Assembly: GCA_029718625.1 (NCBI GenBank)
Contig: JAINUF010000027.1
Coordinates: 294,676-358,675 of the forward strand
Reading direction: 5' to 3'
Source: Synaphobranchus kaupii
Taxonomy: Eukaryota; Chordata; Actinopteri; Anguilliformes; Synaphobranchidae
Length of the DNA stretch: 64,000 nt
The notes under the pieces: model-generated
Told to the model about the DNA's origin: nothing
Databases searched by the model: none
What the model saw: only the letters and a program-made list of their open reading frames with translations
Part shown: piece by piece, positions 47,712 to 60,521 of the stretch
Position numbering within the stretch: the stretch's first letter is position 1
How the letters are laid out: each line of letters starts with the position of its first letter
Position numbers and translations under genes: made by a program

Positions 47712-47831
47712 GCTCACGGCCATACCACACTGAAAATGCCCGAACTCGTCTGATCTCGGAAGCCAAGCAGTGTAGGGCTTGGTTAGTACTTGGATGGGAG
47801 ACCGCCTGGGAATACTAGGTGCTGTAAGCAT
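47712..47831 (+). rRNA. 5S rRNA, type A (U32, short unit)
   Basis: Type-A consensus. Confidence 0.96.
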
Positions 47832-48128
47832 TTTTAAAAGTTTTGTTTTCCGTTTTCGCACGCGATGGGGCTGTTCGCCGAGGTAAAAGGTGGAAACTAT
47901 CACTGTATTATTCACAATGATGATAATTAAACGTATCCTAATTATGCAGTCGATAATATGCACTCTCGTAATTGTGCTCCTTTCACCGCGTTGATAAACA
48001 GAATTAAGCGGAACCGGCGTTTGAAATTTAGAAACAATTTAACCCGGGTCAGCTCATTTCACCTTTGCTCACGGCCATCCCACACTGAAAAGGCCCGAAC
48101 CCGAGCTGTATTGTGATAGCGCATTTTC

Positions 48129-48266
48129 AAAACTCAAGTGTCATCGATTGCAGTGCGCATTAGGTGTAAACGACAATTCGGCAGCTCAGAGCACCTGTCC
48201 TCAAGCGATCCGCTAGCCTCAGCCTTTCAGTAGCTTGGATGACAGGCTCACGCCACCGCGCCCAGC
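48129..48266 (-). ncRNA. SRP RNA Alu-domain-like gene (U32)
   Basis: Matches the U2 copy. Confidence 0.65.
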
Positions 48267-48933
48267 GAAAGCCGAATGGCATTTTATTGCTTTTCTAGAA
48301 AGCAGTGTTGTGACGTCAAATAGGCATCAGTCTGATTCTCTGCGCAACGTTCCCTAGAGTGATAGGCTATAAATAGGCAGAGGAAACAAGGTCAACAAGA
48401 AAACAGCAAACATTAGGTCAATCGTTAGCCGACAGCAACGTGAAGTGAAATAAAAATAATAATAACGGGAGATTTTGCAAAAACAAAGCAGAAACTAAAT
48501 AAGCCCCTCTTCAGTCTGACCGAAGCTAAACGAAAATCGAAATAAAAATAGAAAAGTAAGTAAAAGCAAACCTACTTAAAATTCAAAGTTATTCTGACAG
48601 GTTCGTTAATTTAGCTAAACCAGCAGCCAATCTATGCCTATAAATGAACATTTTGTTGTTAATATGAGTTCTGTAACTTATTAAATTGAGTTTGCAGGAA
48701 AAGATAATTCTGAATAGAAACCGCTTGACGTGCCTTTACGCATGAATCCAAACACACATAGATTTTGATTGTACCAAAGAACAAATTCAGATAAGGAAAA
48801 TGACTAATTATGCAGTCGACAATATGCACTCTCGTTATTGTGCTCCTTTGACCGCGTTGATAAGCAAAAAAAAAGCGGAACCGGCGGTTGAAGTTTAGAA
48901 ATAATTTAACCCGGGTCAGCTCCGGTCACCTTC

Positions 48934-49053
48934 GCTCACAGCCATACCACACTGAAAATGCCCGAACTCGTCTGATCTCGGAAGCCAAGCAGTGTAGGGC
49001 TTGGTTAGTACTTGGATGGGAGACCGCCTGGGAATACTAGGTGCTGTAAGCAT
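48934..49053 (+). rRNA. 5S rRNA, type A (U33), G7A
   Basis: Type A with G7A. The A-tract upstream is one base longer than in U30. Confidence 0.95.
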
Positions 49054-49294
49054 TTTTAAAAGTTTTGTTTTCCGTTTTCGCACGCGATGGGGCTGTTCGC
49101 CGAGGTAAAAGGTGGAAACTATCACTGTATTATTCACAATGATGATAATTAAACGTCTTCGTATCCTAATTATGCAGTGGACAATATTCACTCTCGTAAT
49201 TTTGCTCCTTTGATCGCGTTGATAAGCAAAATTAAACGGAACCGGCGGTTGACGTTTAGAAACAATTTAACCCGGGTCAGCTCAGGGCAACTTC

Positions 49295-49414
49295 GCTCAC
49301 GGCCATACCACACTGAAAGAGCCCGAACTCGTCCGATCTCGGAAGCCAAACAGTGTAGGGCCTGGTTAGTAATTGGATGGGAGACCGCCTGGGAATACTA
49401 GGTGCTGTAAGCAT
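49295..49414 (+). rRNA. 5S rRNA, type B (U33), C78A
   Basis: Box C starts TAATTGG instead of TACTTGG, shared with U37 and U38. Confidence 0.93.
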
Positions 49415-49711
49415 TTTTAAAAGTTTTGTTTTCCGTTTTCGCACGCGATGGGGCTGTTCGCCGAGGTAAAAGGTGGAAACTATCACTGTATTATTCACAA
49501 TGATGATAATTAAACGTATCCTAATTATGCAGTCGATAATATGCACTCTCGTAATTGTGCTTCTTTGACCGCGTTGATAAACAGAATTAAGCGGAACCGG
49601 CGTTTGAAATTTAGAAACAATTTAACCCGGGTCAGCTCATTTCACCTTTGCTCACGGCCATCCCACACTGAAAAGGCCCGAACCCGAGCTGTATTGTGAT
49701 AGCGCATTTTC

Positions 49712-49849
49712 AAAACTCAAGTGTCATCGATTGCAGTGCGCATTAGGTGTAAACGACAATTCGGCAGCTCAGAGCACCTGTCCTCAAGCGATCCGCTAGC
49801 CTCAGCCTTTCAGTAGCTTGGATGACAGGCTCACGCCACCGCGCCCAGC
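49712..49849 (-). ncRNA. SRP RNA Alu-domain-like gene (U33)
   Basis: Matches the U2 copy. Confidence 0.65.
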
Positions 49850-50515
49850 GAAAGCCGAATGGCATTTTATTGCTTTTCTAGAAAGCAGTGTTGTGACGTC
49901 AAATAGGCATCAGTCTGATTCTCTGCGCAACGTTCCCTAGAGTGGTAGGCTATAAATAGGCAGAGGAAACAAGGTCAACAAGAAAACAGCAAACATTAGG
50001 TCAATCGTTAGCCGACAGCAACGTGAAGTGAAATAAAAATAATAATAACGGGAGATTTTGCAAAAACAAAGCAGAAACTAAATAAGCCCCTCTTCAGTCT
50101 GACCGAAGCTAAACGAAAATAGAAATAAAAATAGAAAAGTAAGTAAAAGCAAACCTACTTAAAATTCAAAGTTATTCTGACAGGTTCGTTAATTTAGCTA
50201 AACCAGCAGCCAATCTATGCCTATAAATGAACATTTTGTTGTTAATATGAGTTCTGTAACTTATTAAATTGAGTTTGCAGGAAAAGATCATTCTGAATAG
50301 AAACCGCTTCACGTGCCTTTACGCATGAATCCAAACACACATAGATTTTGATTGTACCAAAGAACAAATTCAGATAAGGAAAATGACTAATTATGCAGTC
50401 GACAATATGCACTCTCGTAATTGTGCTCATTTGACCGCGTTGATAAGCAAAATAAAGCGGAACCGGCGGTTGAAGTTTAGAAATAATTTAACCCGGGTCA
50501 GCTCCGGTCACCTTC

Positions 50516-50635
50516 GCTCACGGCCATACCACACTGAAAATGCCCGAACTCGTCTGATCTCGGAAGCCAAGCAGTGTAGGGCTTGGTTAGTACTTGGATG
50601 GGAGACCGCCTGGGAATACTAGGTGCTGTAAGCAT
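50516..50635 (+). rRNA. 5S rRNA, type A (U34, short unit)
   Basis: Type-A consensus. Confidence 0.96.
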
Positions 50636-50932
50636 TTTTAAAAGTTTTGTTTTCCGTTTTCGCACGCGATGGGGCTGTTCGCCGAGGTAAAAGGTGGAAA
50701 CTATCACTGTATTATTCACAATGATGATAATTAAACGTATCCTAATTATGCAGTCGATAATATGCACTCTCGTAATTGTGCTCCTTTGACCGCGTTGATA
50801 AACAGAATTAAGCGGAACCGGCGTTTGAAATTTAGAAACAATTTAACCCGGGTCAGCTCATTTCACCTTTGCTCACGGCCATCCCACACTGAAAAGGCCC
50901 GAACCCGAGCTGTATTGTGATAGCGCATTTTC

Positions 50933-51070
50933 AAAACTCAAGTGTCATCGATTGCAGTGCGCATTAGGTGTAAACGACAATTCGGCAGCTCAGAGCACCT
51001 GTCCTCAAGCGATCCGCTAGCCTCAGCCTTTCAGTAGCTTGGATGACAGGCTCACGCCACCGCGCCCAGC
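50933..51070 (-). ncRNA. SRP RNA Alu-domain-like gene (U34)
   Basis: Matches the U2 copy. Confidence 0.65.
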
Positions 51071-51736
51071 GAAAGCCGAATGGCATTTTATTGCTTTTCT
51101 AGAAAGCAGTGTTGTGACGTCAAATAGGCATCAGTCTGATTCTCTGCGCAACGTTCCCTAGAGTGGTAGGCTATAAATAGGCAGAGGAAACAAGGTCAAC
51201 AAGAAAACAGCAAACATTAGGTCAATCGTTAGCCGACAGCAACGTGAAGTGAAATAAAAATAATAATAACGGGAGATTTTGCAAAAACAAAGCAGAAACT
51301 AAATAAGCCCCTCTTCAGTCTGACCGAAGCTAAACGAAAATCGAAATAAAAATAGAAAAGTAAGTAAAAGCAAACCTACTTAAAATTCAAAGTTATTCTG
51401 ACAGGTTCGTTAATTTAGCTAAACCAGCAGCCAATCTATGCCTATAAATGAACATTTTGTTGTTAATATGAGTTCTGTAACTTATTAAATTGAGTTTGCA
51501 GGAAAAGATAATTCTGAATAGAAACCGCTTGACGTGCCTTTACGCATGAATCCAAACACACATAGATTTTGATTGTACCAAAGAACAAATTCAGATAAGG
51601 AAAATGACTAATTATGCAGTCGACAATATGCACTCTCGTAATTGTGCTCATTTGACCGCGTTGATAAGCAAAATAAAGCGGAACCGGCGGTTGAAGTTTA
51701 GAAATAATTTAACCCGGGTCAGCTCCGGTCACCTTC

Positions 51737-51856
51737 GCTCACGGCCATACCACACTGAAAATGCCCGAACTCGTCTGATCTCGGAAGCCAAGCAGTGTAG
51801 GGCTTGGTTAGTACTTGGATGGGAGACCGCCTGGGAATACTAGGTGCTGTAAGCAT
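51737..51856 (+). rRNA. 5S rRNA, type A (U35, short unit)
   Basis: Type-A consensus. Confidence 0.96.
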
Positions 51857-52153
51857 TTTTAAAAGTTTTGTTTTCCGTTTTCGCACGCGATGGGGCTGTT
51901 CGCCGAGGTAAAAGGTGGAAACTATCACTGTATTATTCACAATGATGATAATTAAACGTATCCTAATTATGCAGTCGATAATATGCACTCTCGTAATTGT
52001 GCTCCTTTGACCGCGTTGATAAACAGAATTAAGCGGAACCGGCGTTTGAAATTTAGAAACAATTTAACCCGGGTCAGCTCATTTCACCTTTGCTCACGGC
52101 CATCCCACACTGAAAAGGCCCGAACCCGAGCTGTATTGTGATAGCGCATTTTC

Positions 52154-52291
52154 AAAACTCAAGTGTCATCGATTGCAGTGCGCATTAGGTGTAAACGACA
52201 ATTCGGCAGCTCAGAGCACCTGTCCTCAAGCGATCCGCTAGCCTCAGCCTTTCAGTAGCTTGGATGACAGGCTCACGCCACCGCGCCCAGC
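52154..52291 (-). ncRNA. SRP RNA Alu-domain-like gene (U35)
   Basis: Matches the U2 copy. Confidence 0.65.
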
Positions 52292-52957
52292 GAAAGCCGA
52301 ATGGCATTTTATTGCTTTTCTAGAAAGCAGTGTTGTGACGTCAAATAGGCATCAGTCTGATTCTCTGCGCAACGTTCCCTAGAGTGGTAGGCTATAAATA
52401 GGCAGAGGAAACAAGGTCAACAAGAAAACAGCAAACATTAGGTCAATCGTTAGCCGACAGCAACGTGAAGTGAAATAAAAATAATAATAACGGGAGATTT
52501 TGCAAAAACAAAGCAGAAACTAAATAAGCCCCTCTTCAGTCTGACCGAAGCTAAACGAAAATCGAAATAAAAATAGAAAAGTAAGTAAAAGCAAACCTAC
52601 TTAAAATTCAAAGTTATTCTGACAGGTTCGTTAATTTAGCTAAACCAGCAGCCAATCTATGCCTATAAATGAACATTTTGTTGTTAATATGAGTTCTGTA
52701 ACTTATTAAATTGAGTTTGCAGGAAAAGATAATTCTGAATAGAAACCGCTTGACGTGCCTTTACGCATGAATCCAAACACACATAGATTTTGATTGTACC
52801 AAAGAACAAATTCAGATAAGGAAAATGACTAATTATGCAGTCGACAATATGCACTCTCGTTATTGTGCTCCTTTGACCGCGTTGATAAGCAAAAAAAAGC
52901 GGAACCGGCGGTTGAAGTTTAGAAATAATTTAACCCGGGTCAGCTCCGGTCACCTTC

Positions 52958-53077
52958 GCTCACAGCCATACCACACTGAAAATGCCCGAACTCGTCTGAT
53001 CTCGGAAGCCAAGCAGTGTAGGGCTTGGTTAGTACTTGGATGGGAGACCGCCTGGGAATACTAGGTGCTGTAAGCAT
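52958..53077 (+). rRNA. 5S rRNA, type A (U36), G7A
   Basis: Type A with G7A. Confidence 0.95.
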
Positions 53078-53333
53078 TTTTAAAAGTTTTGTTTTCCGTT
53101 TTCGCACGCGATGGGGCTGTTCGCCGAGGTAAAAGGTGGAAACTATCACTGTATTATTCACAATGATGATAATTAAACGTCTTCGTATCCTAATTATGCA
53201 GTCGATAATATTCACTCTCGTAATTTTGCTCCTTTGACCGCGTTGATAAGCAAAATTAAACGGAACCGGCGGTTGACGTTTAGAAACAATTTAACCCGGG
53301 TCAGCTCAGGGCAACTTCGCTCACGGCAACTTC

Positions 53334-53453
53334 GCTCACGGCCATACCACACTGAAAGAGCCCGAACTCGTCCGATCTCGGAAGCCAAACAGTGTAGGGC
53401 CTGGTTAGTACTTGGATGGGAGACCGCCTGGGAATACTAGGTGCTGTAAGCAT
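53334..53453 (+). rRNA. 5S rRNA, type B (U36), duplicated 5' border
   Basis: The gene itself is type B. A 15-bp direct duplication (gcaacttcgctcacg) places an extra copy of the first six 5S bases just upstream. Confidence 0.95.
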
Positions 53454-53750
53454 TTTTAAAAGTTTTGTTTTCCGTTTTCGCACGCGATGGGGCTGTTCGC
53501 CGAGGTAAAAGGTGGAAACTATCACTGTATTATTCACAATGATGATAATTAAACGTATCCTAATTATGCAGTCGATAATATGCACTCTCGTAATTGTGCT
53601 CCTTTGACCGCGTTGATAAACAGAATTAAGCGGAACCGGCGTTTGAAATTTAGAAACAATTTAACCCGGGTCAGCTCATTTCACCTTTGCTCACGGCCAT
53701 CCCACACTGAAAAGGCCCGAACCCGAGCTGTATTGTGATAGCGCATTTTC

Positions 53751-53888
53751 AAAACTCAAGTGTCATCGATTGCAGTGCGCATTAGGTGTAAACGACAATT
53801 CGGCAGCTCAGAGCACCTGTCCTCAAGCGATCCGCTAGCCTCAGCCTTTCAGTAGCTTGGATGACAGGCTCACGCCACCGCGCCCAGC
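53751..53888 (-). ncRNA. SRP RNA Alu-domain-like gene (U36)
   Basis: Matches the U2 copy. Confidence 0.65.
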
Positions 53889-54554
53889 GAAAGCCGAATG
53901 GCATTTTATTGCTTTTCTAGAAAGCAGTGTTGTGACGTCAAATAGGCATCAGTCTGATTCTCTGCGCAACGTTCCCTAGAGTGGTAGGCTATAAATAGGC
54001 AGAGGAAACAAGGTCAACAAGAAAACAGCAAACATTAGGTCAATCGTTAGCCGACAGCAACGTGAAGTGAAATAAAAAAAATAATAACGGGAGATTTTGC
54101 AAAAACAAAGCAGAAACTAAATAAGCCCCTCTTCAGTCTGACCGAAGCTAAACGAAAATCGAAATAAAAATAGAAAAGTAAGTAAAAGCAAACCTACTTA
54201 AAATTCAAAGTTATTCTGACAGGTTCGTTAATTTAGCTAAACCAGCAGCCAATCTATGCCTATAAATGAACATTTTGTTGTTAATATGAGTTCTGTAACT
54301 TATTAAATTGAGTTTGCAGGAAAAGATAATTCTGAATAGAAACCGCTTGACGTGCCTTTACGCATGAATCCAAACACACATAGATTTTGATTGTACCAAA
54401 GAACAAATTCAGATAAGGAAAATGACTAATTATGCAGTCGACAATATGCACTCTCGTTATTGTGCTCCTTTGACCGCGTTGATAAGCAAAAAAAAGCGGA
54501 ACCGGCGGTTGAAGTTTAGAAATAATTTAACCCGGGTCAGCTCCGGTCACCTTC

Positions 54555-54674
54555 GCTCACAGCCATACCACACTGAAAATGCCCGAACTCGTCTGATCTC
54601 GGAAGCCAAGCAGTGTAGGGCTTGGTTAGTACTTGGATGGGAGACCGCCTGGGAATACTAGGTGCTGTAAGCAT
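54555..54674 (+). rRNA. 5S rRNA, type A (U37), G7A
   Basis: Type A with G7A. Confidence 0.95.
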
Positions 54675-54915
54675 TTTTAAAAGTTTTGTTTTCCGTTTTC
54701 GCACGCGATGGGGCTGTTCGCCGAGGTAAAAGGTGGAAACTATCACTGTATTATTCACAATGATGATAATTAAACGTCTTCGTATCCTAATTATGCAGTG
54801 GACAATATTCACTCTCGTAATTTTGCTCCTTTGATCGCGTTGATAAGCAAAATTAAACGGAACCGGCGGTTGACGTTTAGAAACAATTTAACCCGGGTCA
54901 GCTCAGGGCAACTTC

Positions 54916-55035
54916 GCTCACGGCCATACCACACTGAAAGAGCCCGAACTCATCCGATCTCGGAAGCCAAACAGTGTAGGGCCTGGTTAGTAATTGGATG
55001 GGAGACCGCCTGGGAATACTAGGTGCTGTAAGCAT
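54916..55035 (+). rRNA. 5S rRNA, type B (U37), G37A and C78A
   Basis: Type B with actcatccg at 33-41 and the box C change of U33. Confidence 0.92.
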
Positions 55036-55332
55036 TTTTAAAAGTTTTGTTTTCCGTTTTCGCACGCGATGGGGCTGTTCGCCGAGGTAAAAGGTGGAAA
55101 CTATCACTGTATTATTCACAATGATGATAATTAAACGTATCCTAATTATGCAGTCGATAATATGCACTCTCGTAATTGTGCTTCTTTGACCGCGTTGATA
55201 AACAGAATTAAGCGGAACCGGCGTTTGAAATTTAGAAACAATTTAACCCGGGTCAGATCATTTCACCTTTGCTCACGGCCATCCCACACTGAAAAGGCCC
55301 GAACCCGAGCTGTATTGTGATAGCGCATTTTC

Positions 55333-55470
55333 AAAACTCAAGTGTCATCGATTGCAGTGCGCATTAGGTGTAAACGACAATTCGGCAGCTCAGAGCACCT
55401 GTCCTCAAGCGATCCGCTAGCCTCAGCCTTTCAGTAGCTTGGATGACAGGCTCACGCCACCGCGCCCAGC
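55333..55470 (-). ncRNA. SRP RNA Alu-domain-like gene (U37)
   Basis: Matches the U2 copy. Confidence 0.65.
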
Positions 55471-56136
55471 GAAAGCCGAATGGCATTTTATTGCTTTTCT
55501 AGAAAGCAGTGTTGTGACGTCAAATAGGCATCAGTCTGATTCTCTGCGCAACGTTCCCTAGAGTGGTAGGCTATAAATAGGCAGAGGAAACAAGGTCAAC
55601 AAGAAAACAGCAAACATTAGGTCAATCGTTAGCCGACAGCAACGTGAAGTGAAATAAAAATAATAATAACGGGAGATTTTGCAAAAACAAAGCAGAAACT
55701 AAATAAGCCCCTCTTCAGTCTGACCGAAGCTAAACGAAAATCGAAATAAAAATAGAAAAGTAAGTAAAAGCAAACCTACTTAAAATTCAAAGTTATTCTG
55801 ACAGGTTCGTTAATTTAGCTAAACCAGCAGCCAATCTATGCCTATAAATGAACATTTTGTTGTTAATATGAGTTCTGTAACTTATTAAATTGAGTTTGCA
55901 GGAAAAGATAATTCTGAATAGAAACCGCTTGACGTGCCTTTACGCATGAATCCAAACACACATAGATTTTGATTGTACCAAAGAACAAATTCAGATAAGG
56001 AAAATGACTAATTATGCAGTCGACAATATGCACTCTCGTTATTGTGCTCCTTTGACCGCGTTGATAAGCAAAATAAAGCGGAACCGGCGGTTGAAGTTTA
56101 GAAATAATTTAACCCGGGTCAGCTCCGGTCACCTTC

Positions 56137-56256
56137 GCTCACGGCCATACCACACTGAAAATGCCCGAACTCGTCTGATCTCGGAAGCCAAGCAGTGTAG
56201 GGCTTGGTTAGTACTTGGATGGGAGACCGCCTGGGAATACTAGGTGCTGTAAGCAT
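56137..56256 (+). rRNA. 5S rRNA, type A (U38)
   Basis: Type-A consensus. Confidence 0.96.
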
Positions 56257-56497
56257 TTTTAAAAGTTTTGTTTTCCGTTTTCGCACGCGATGGGGCTGTT
56301 CGCCGAGGTAATAGGTGGAAACTATCACTGTATTATTCACAATGATGATAATTAAACGTCTTCGTATCCTAATTATGCAGTGGACAATATTCACTCTCGT
56401 AATTTTGCTCCTTTGATCGCGTTGATAAGCAAAATTAAACGGAACCGGCGGTTGACGTTTAGAAACAATTTAACCCGGGTCAGCTCAGGGCAACTTC

Positions 56498-56617
56498 GCT
56501 CACGGCCATACCACACTGAAAGAGCCCGAACTCGTCCGATCTCGGAAGCCAAACAGTGTAGGGCCTGGTTAGTAATTGGATGGGAGACCGCCTGGGAATA
56601 CTAGGTGCTGTAAGCAT
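56498..56617 (+). rRNA. 5S rRNA, type B (U38), C78A
   Basis: Type B with the box C change of U33 and U37. Confidence 0.93.
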
Positions 56618-56914
56618 TTTTAAAAGTTTTGTTTTCCGTTTTCGCACGCGATGGGGCTGTTTGCCGAGGTAAAAGGTGGAAACTATCACTGTATTATTCA
56701 CAATGATGATAATTAAACGTATCCTAATTATGCAGTCGATAATATGCACTCTCGTAATTGTGCTTCTTTGACCGCGTTGATAAACAGAATTAAGCGGAAC
56801 CGGCGTTTGAAATTTAGAAACAATTTAACCCGGGTCAGCTCATTTCACCTTTGCTCACGGCCATCCCACACTGAAAAGGCCCGAACCCGAGCTGTATTGT
56901 GATAGCGCATTTTC

Positions 56915-57052
56915 AAAACTCAAGTGTCATCGATTGCAGTGCGCATTAGGTGTAAACGACAATTCGGCAGCTCAGAGCACCTGTCCTCAAGCGATCCGCT
57001 AGCCTCAGCCTTTCAGTAGCTTGGATGACAGGCTCACGCCACCGCGCCCAGC
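56915..57052 (-). ncRNA. SRP RNA Alu-domain-like gene (U38)
   Basis: Matches the U2 copy. Confidence 0.65.
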
Positions 57053-57718
57053 GAAAGCCGAATGGCATTTTATTGCTTTTCTAGAAAGCAGTGTTGTGAC
57101 GTCAAATAGGCATCAGTCTGATTCTCTGCGCAACGTTCCCTAGAGTGGTAGGCTATAAATAGGCAGAGGAAACAAGGTCAACAAGAAAACAGCAAACATT
57201 AGGTCAATCGTTAGCCGACAGCAACGTGAAGTGAAATAAAAATAATAATAACGGGAGATTTTGCAAAAACAAAGCAGAAACTAAATAAGCCCCTCTTCAG
57301 TCTGACCGAAGCTAAACGAAAATAGAAATAAAAATAGAAAAGTAAGTAAAAGCAAACCTACTTAAAATTCAAAGTTATTCTGACAGGTTCGTTAATTTAG
57401 CTAAACCAGCAGCCAATCTATGCCTATAAATGAACATTTTGTTGTTAATATGAGTTCTGTAACTTATTAAATTGAGTTTGCAGGAAAAGATCATTCTGAA
57501 TAGAAACCGCTTGACGTGCCTTTACGCATGAATCCAAACACACATAGATTTTGATTGTACCAAAGAACAAATTCAGATAAGGAAAATGACTAATTATGCA
57601 GTCGACAATATGCACTCTCGTAATTGTGCTCCTTTGACCGCGTTGATAAGCAAAATAAAGCGGAACCGGCGGTTGAAGTTTAGAAATAATTTAACCCGGG
57701 TCAGCTCCGGTCACCTTC

Positions 57719-57838
57719 GCTCACGGCCATACCACACTGAAAATGCCCGAACTCGTCTGATCTCGGAAGCCAAGCAGTGTAGGGCTTGGTTAGTACTTGG
57801 ATGGGAGACCGCCTGGGAATACTAGGTGCTGTAAGCAT
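57719..57838 (+). rRNA. 5S rRNA, type A (U39)
   Basis: Type-A consensus. Confidence 0.96.
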
Positions 57839-58079
57839 TTTTAAAAGTTTTGTTTTCCGTTTTCGCACGCGATGGGGCTGTTCGCCGAGGTAAAAGGTGG
57901 AAACTATCACTGTATTATTCACAATGATGATAATTAAACGTCTTCGTATCCTAATTATGCAGTCGATAATATTCACTCTCGTAATTTTGCTCCTTTGACC
58001 GCGTTGATAAGCAAAATTAAACGGAACCGGCGGTTGACGTTTAGAAACAATTTAACCCGGGTCAGCTCAGGGCAACTTC

Positions 58080-58199
58080 GCTCACGGCCATACCACACTG
58101 AAAGAGCCCGAACTCGTCCGATCTCGGAAGCCAAACAGTGTAGGGCCTGGTTAGTACTTGGATGGGAGACCGCCTGGGAATACTAGGTGCTGTAAGCAT
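58080..58199 (+). rRNA. 5S rRNA, type B (U39)
   Basis: Type-B consensus. Confidence 0.96.
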
Positions 58200-58496
58200 T
58201 TTTAAAAGTTTTGTTTTCCGTTTTCGCACGCGATGGGGCTGTTCGCCGAGGTAAAAGGTGGAAACTATCACTGTATTATTCACAATGATGATAATTAAAC
58301 GTATCCTAATTATGCAGTCGATAATATGCACTCTCGTAATTGTGCTCCTTTGACCGCGTTGATAAACAGAATTAAGCGGAACCGGCGTTTGAAATTTAGA
58401 AACAATTTAACCCGGGTCAGCTCATTTCACCTTTGCTCACGGCCATCCCACACTGAAAAGGCCCGAACCCGAGCTGTATTGTGATAGCGCATTTTC

Positions 58497-58634
58497 AAAA
58501 CTCAAGTGTCATCGATTGCAGTGCGCATTAGGTGTAAACGACAATTCGGCAGCTCAGAGCACCTGTCCTCAAGCGATCCGCTAGCCTCAGCCTTTCAGTA
58601 GCTTGGATGACAGGCTCACGCCACCGCGCCCAGC
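58497..58634 (-). ncRNA. SRP RNA Alu-domain-like gene (U39)
   Basis: Matches the U2 copy, with AATACAA upstream. Confidence 0.65.
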
Positions 58635-59300
58635 GAAAGCCGAATGGCATTGTATTGCTTTTCTAGAAAGCAGTGTTGTGACGTCAAATAGGCATCAGTC
58701 TGATTCTCTGCGCAACGTTCCCTAGAGTGGTAGGCTATAAATAGGCAGAGGAAACAAGGTCAACAAGAAAACAGCAAACATTAGGTCAATCGTTAGCCGA
58801 CAGCAACGTGAAGTGAAATAAAAATAATAATAACGGGAGATTTTGCAAAAACAAAGCAGAAACTAAATAAGCCCCTCTTCAGTCTGACCGAAGCTAAACG
58901 AAAATCGAAATAAAAATAGAAAAGTAAGTAAAAGCAAACCTACTTAAAATTCAAAGTTATTCTGACAGGTTCGTTAATTTAGCTAAAACAGCAGCCAATC
59001 TATGCCTATAAATGAACATTTTGTTGTTAATATGAGTTCTGTAACTTATTAAATTGAGTTTGCAGGAAAAGATCATTCTGAATAGAAACCGCTTCACGTG
59101 CCTTTACGCATGAATCCAAACACACATAGATTTTGATTGTACCAAAGAACAAATTCAGATAAGGAAAATGACTAATTATGCAGTCGACAATATGCACTCT
59201 CGTAATTGTGCTCATTTGACCGCGTTGATAAGCAAAATAAAGCGGAACCGGCGGTTGAAGTTTAGAAATAATTTAACCCGGGTCAGCTCCGGTCACCTTC

Positions 59301-59420
59301 GCTCACGGCCATACCACACTGAAAATGCCCGAACTCGTCCGATCTCGGAAGCCAAGCAGTGTAGGGCTTGGTTAGTACTTGGATGCGAGACCGCCTGGGA
59401 ATACTAGGTGCTGTAAGCAT
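59301..59420 (+). rRNA. 5S rRNA, type A (U40, short unit), T40C and G86C
   Basis: T40C gives the type-B base at that site. G86C changes box C (ggatgcgag). It is the only full 5S in its unit. Confidence 0.93.
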
Positions 59421-59717
59421 TTTTAAAAGTTTTGTTTTCCGTTTTCGCACGCGATGGGGCTGTTCGCCGAGGTAAAAGGTGGAAACTATCACTGTATTAT
59501 TCACAATGATGATAATTAAACGTATCCTAATTATGCAGTCGATAATATGCACTCTCGTAATTGTGCTCCTTTGACCGCGTTGATAAACATAATTAAGCGG
59601 AACCGGCGTTTGAAATTTAGAAACAATTTAACCCGGGTCAGCTCATTTCACCTTTGCTCACGGCCATCCCACACTGAAAAGGCCCGAACCCGAGCTGTAT
59701 TGTGATAGCGCATTTTC

Positions 59718-59855
59718 AAAACTCAAGTGTCATCGATTGCAGTGCGCATTAGGTGTAAACGACAATTCGGCAGCTCAGAGCACCTGTCCTCAAGCGATCC
59801 GCTAGCCTCAGCCTTTCAGTAGCTTGGATGACAGGCTCACGCCACCGCGCCCAGC
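59718..59855 (-). ncRNA. SRP RNA Alu-domain-like gene (U40)
   Basis: Matches the U2 copy. Confidence 0.65.
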
Positions 59856-60521
59856 GAAAGCCGAATGGCATTTTATTGCTTTTCTAGAAAGCAGTGTTGT
59901 GACGTCAAATAGGCATCAGTCTGATTCTCTGCGCAACGTTCCCTAGAGTGGTAGGCTATAAATAGGCAGAGGAAACAAGGTCAACAAGAAAACAGCAAAC
60001 ATTAGGTCAATCGTTAGCCGACAGCAACGTGAAGTGAAATAAAAATAATAATAACGGGAGATTTTGCAAAAACAAAGCAGAAACTAAATAAGCCCCTCTT
60101 CAGTCTGACCGAAGCTAAACGAAAATCGAAATAAAAATAGAAAAGTAAGTAAAAGCAAACCTACTTAAAATTCAAAGTTATTCTGACAGGTTCGTTAATT
60201 TAGCTAAACCAGCAGCCAATCTATGCCTATAAATTAACATTTTGTTGTTAATATGAGTTCTGTAACTTATTAAATTGAGTTTGCAGGAAAAGATAATTCT
60301 GAATAGAAACCGCTTGACGTGCCTTTACGCATGAATCCAAACACACATAGATTTTGATTGTACCAAAGAACAAATTCAGATAAGGAAAATGACTAATTAT
60401 GCAGTCGACAATATGCACTCTCGTAATTGTGCTCCTTTGACCGCGTTGATAAGCAAAATAAAGCGGAACCGGCGGTTGAAGTTTAGAAATAATTTAACCC
60501 GGGTCAGCTCCGGTCACCTTC

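Larger units (their letters stand above)
46358..50382 (+). repeat. Higher-order repeat short-short-long, copy 2 (U31-U33)
   Basis: This has the same order and markers as copy 1. Its first short unit shares the gcattttcaaaag terminator variant with copy 1. The length is 4025 bp. Confidence 0.85.
50383..54421 (+). repeat. Higher-order repeat short-short-long, copy 3 (U34-U36)
   Basis: This has the same order and long-unit markers. It is 15 bp longer because of a local duplication at the start of 5S-B (near 53309-53338). Confidence 0.85.
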
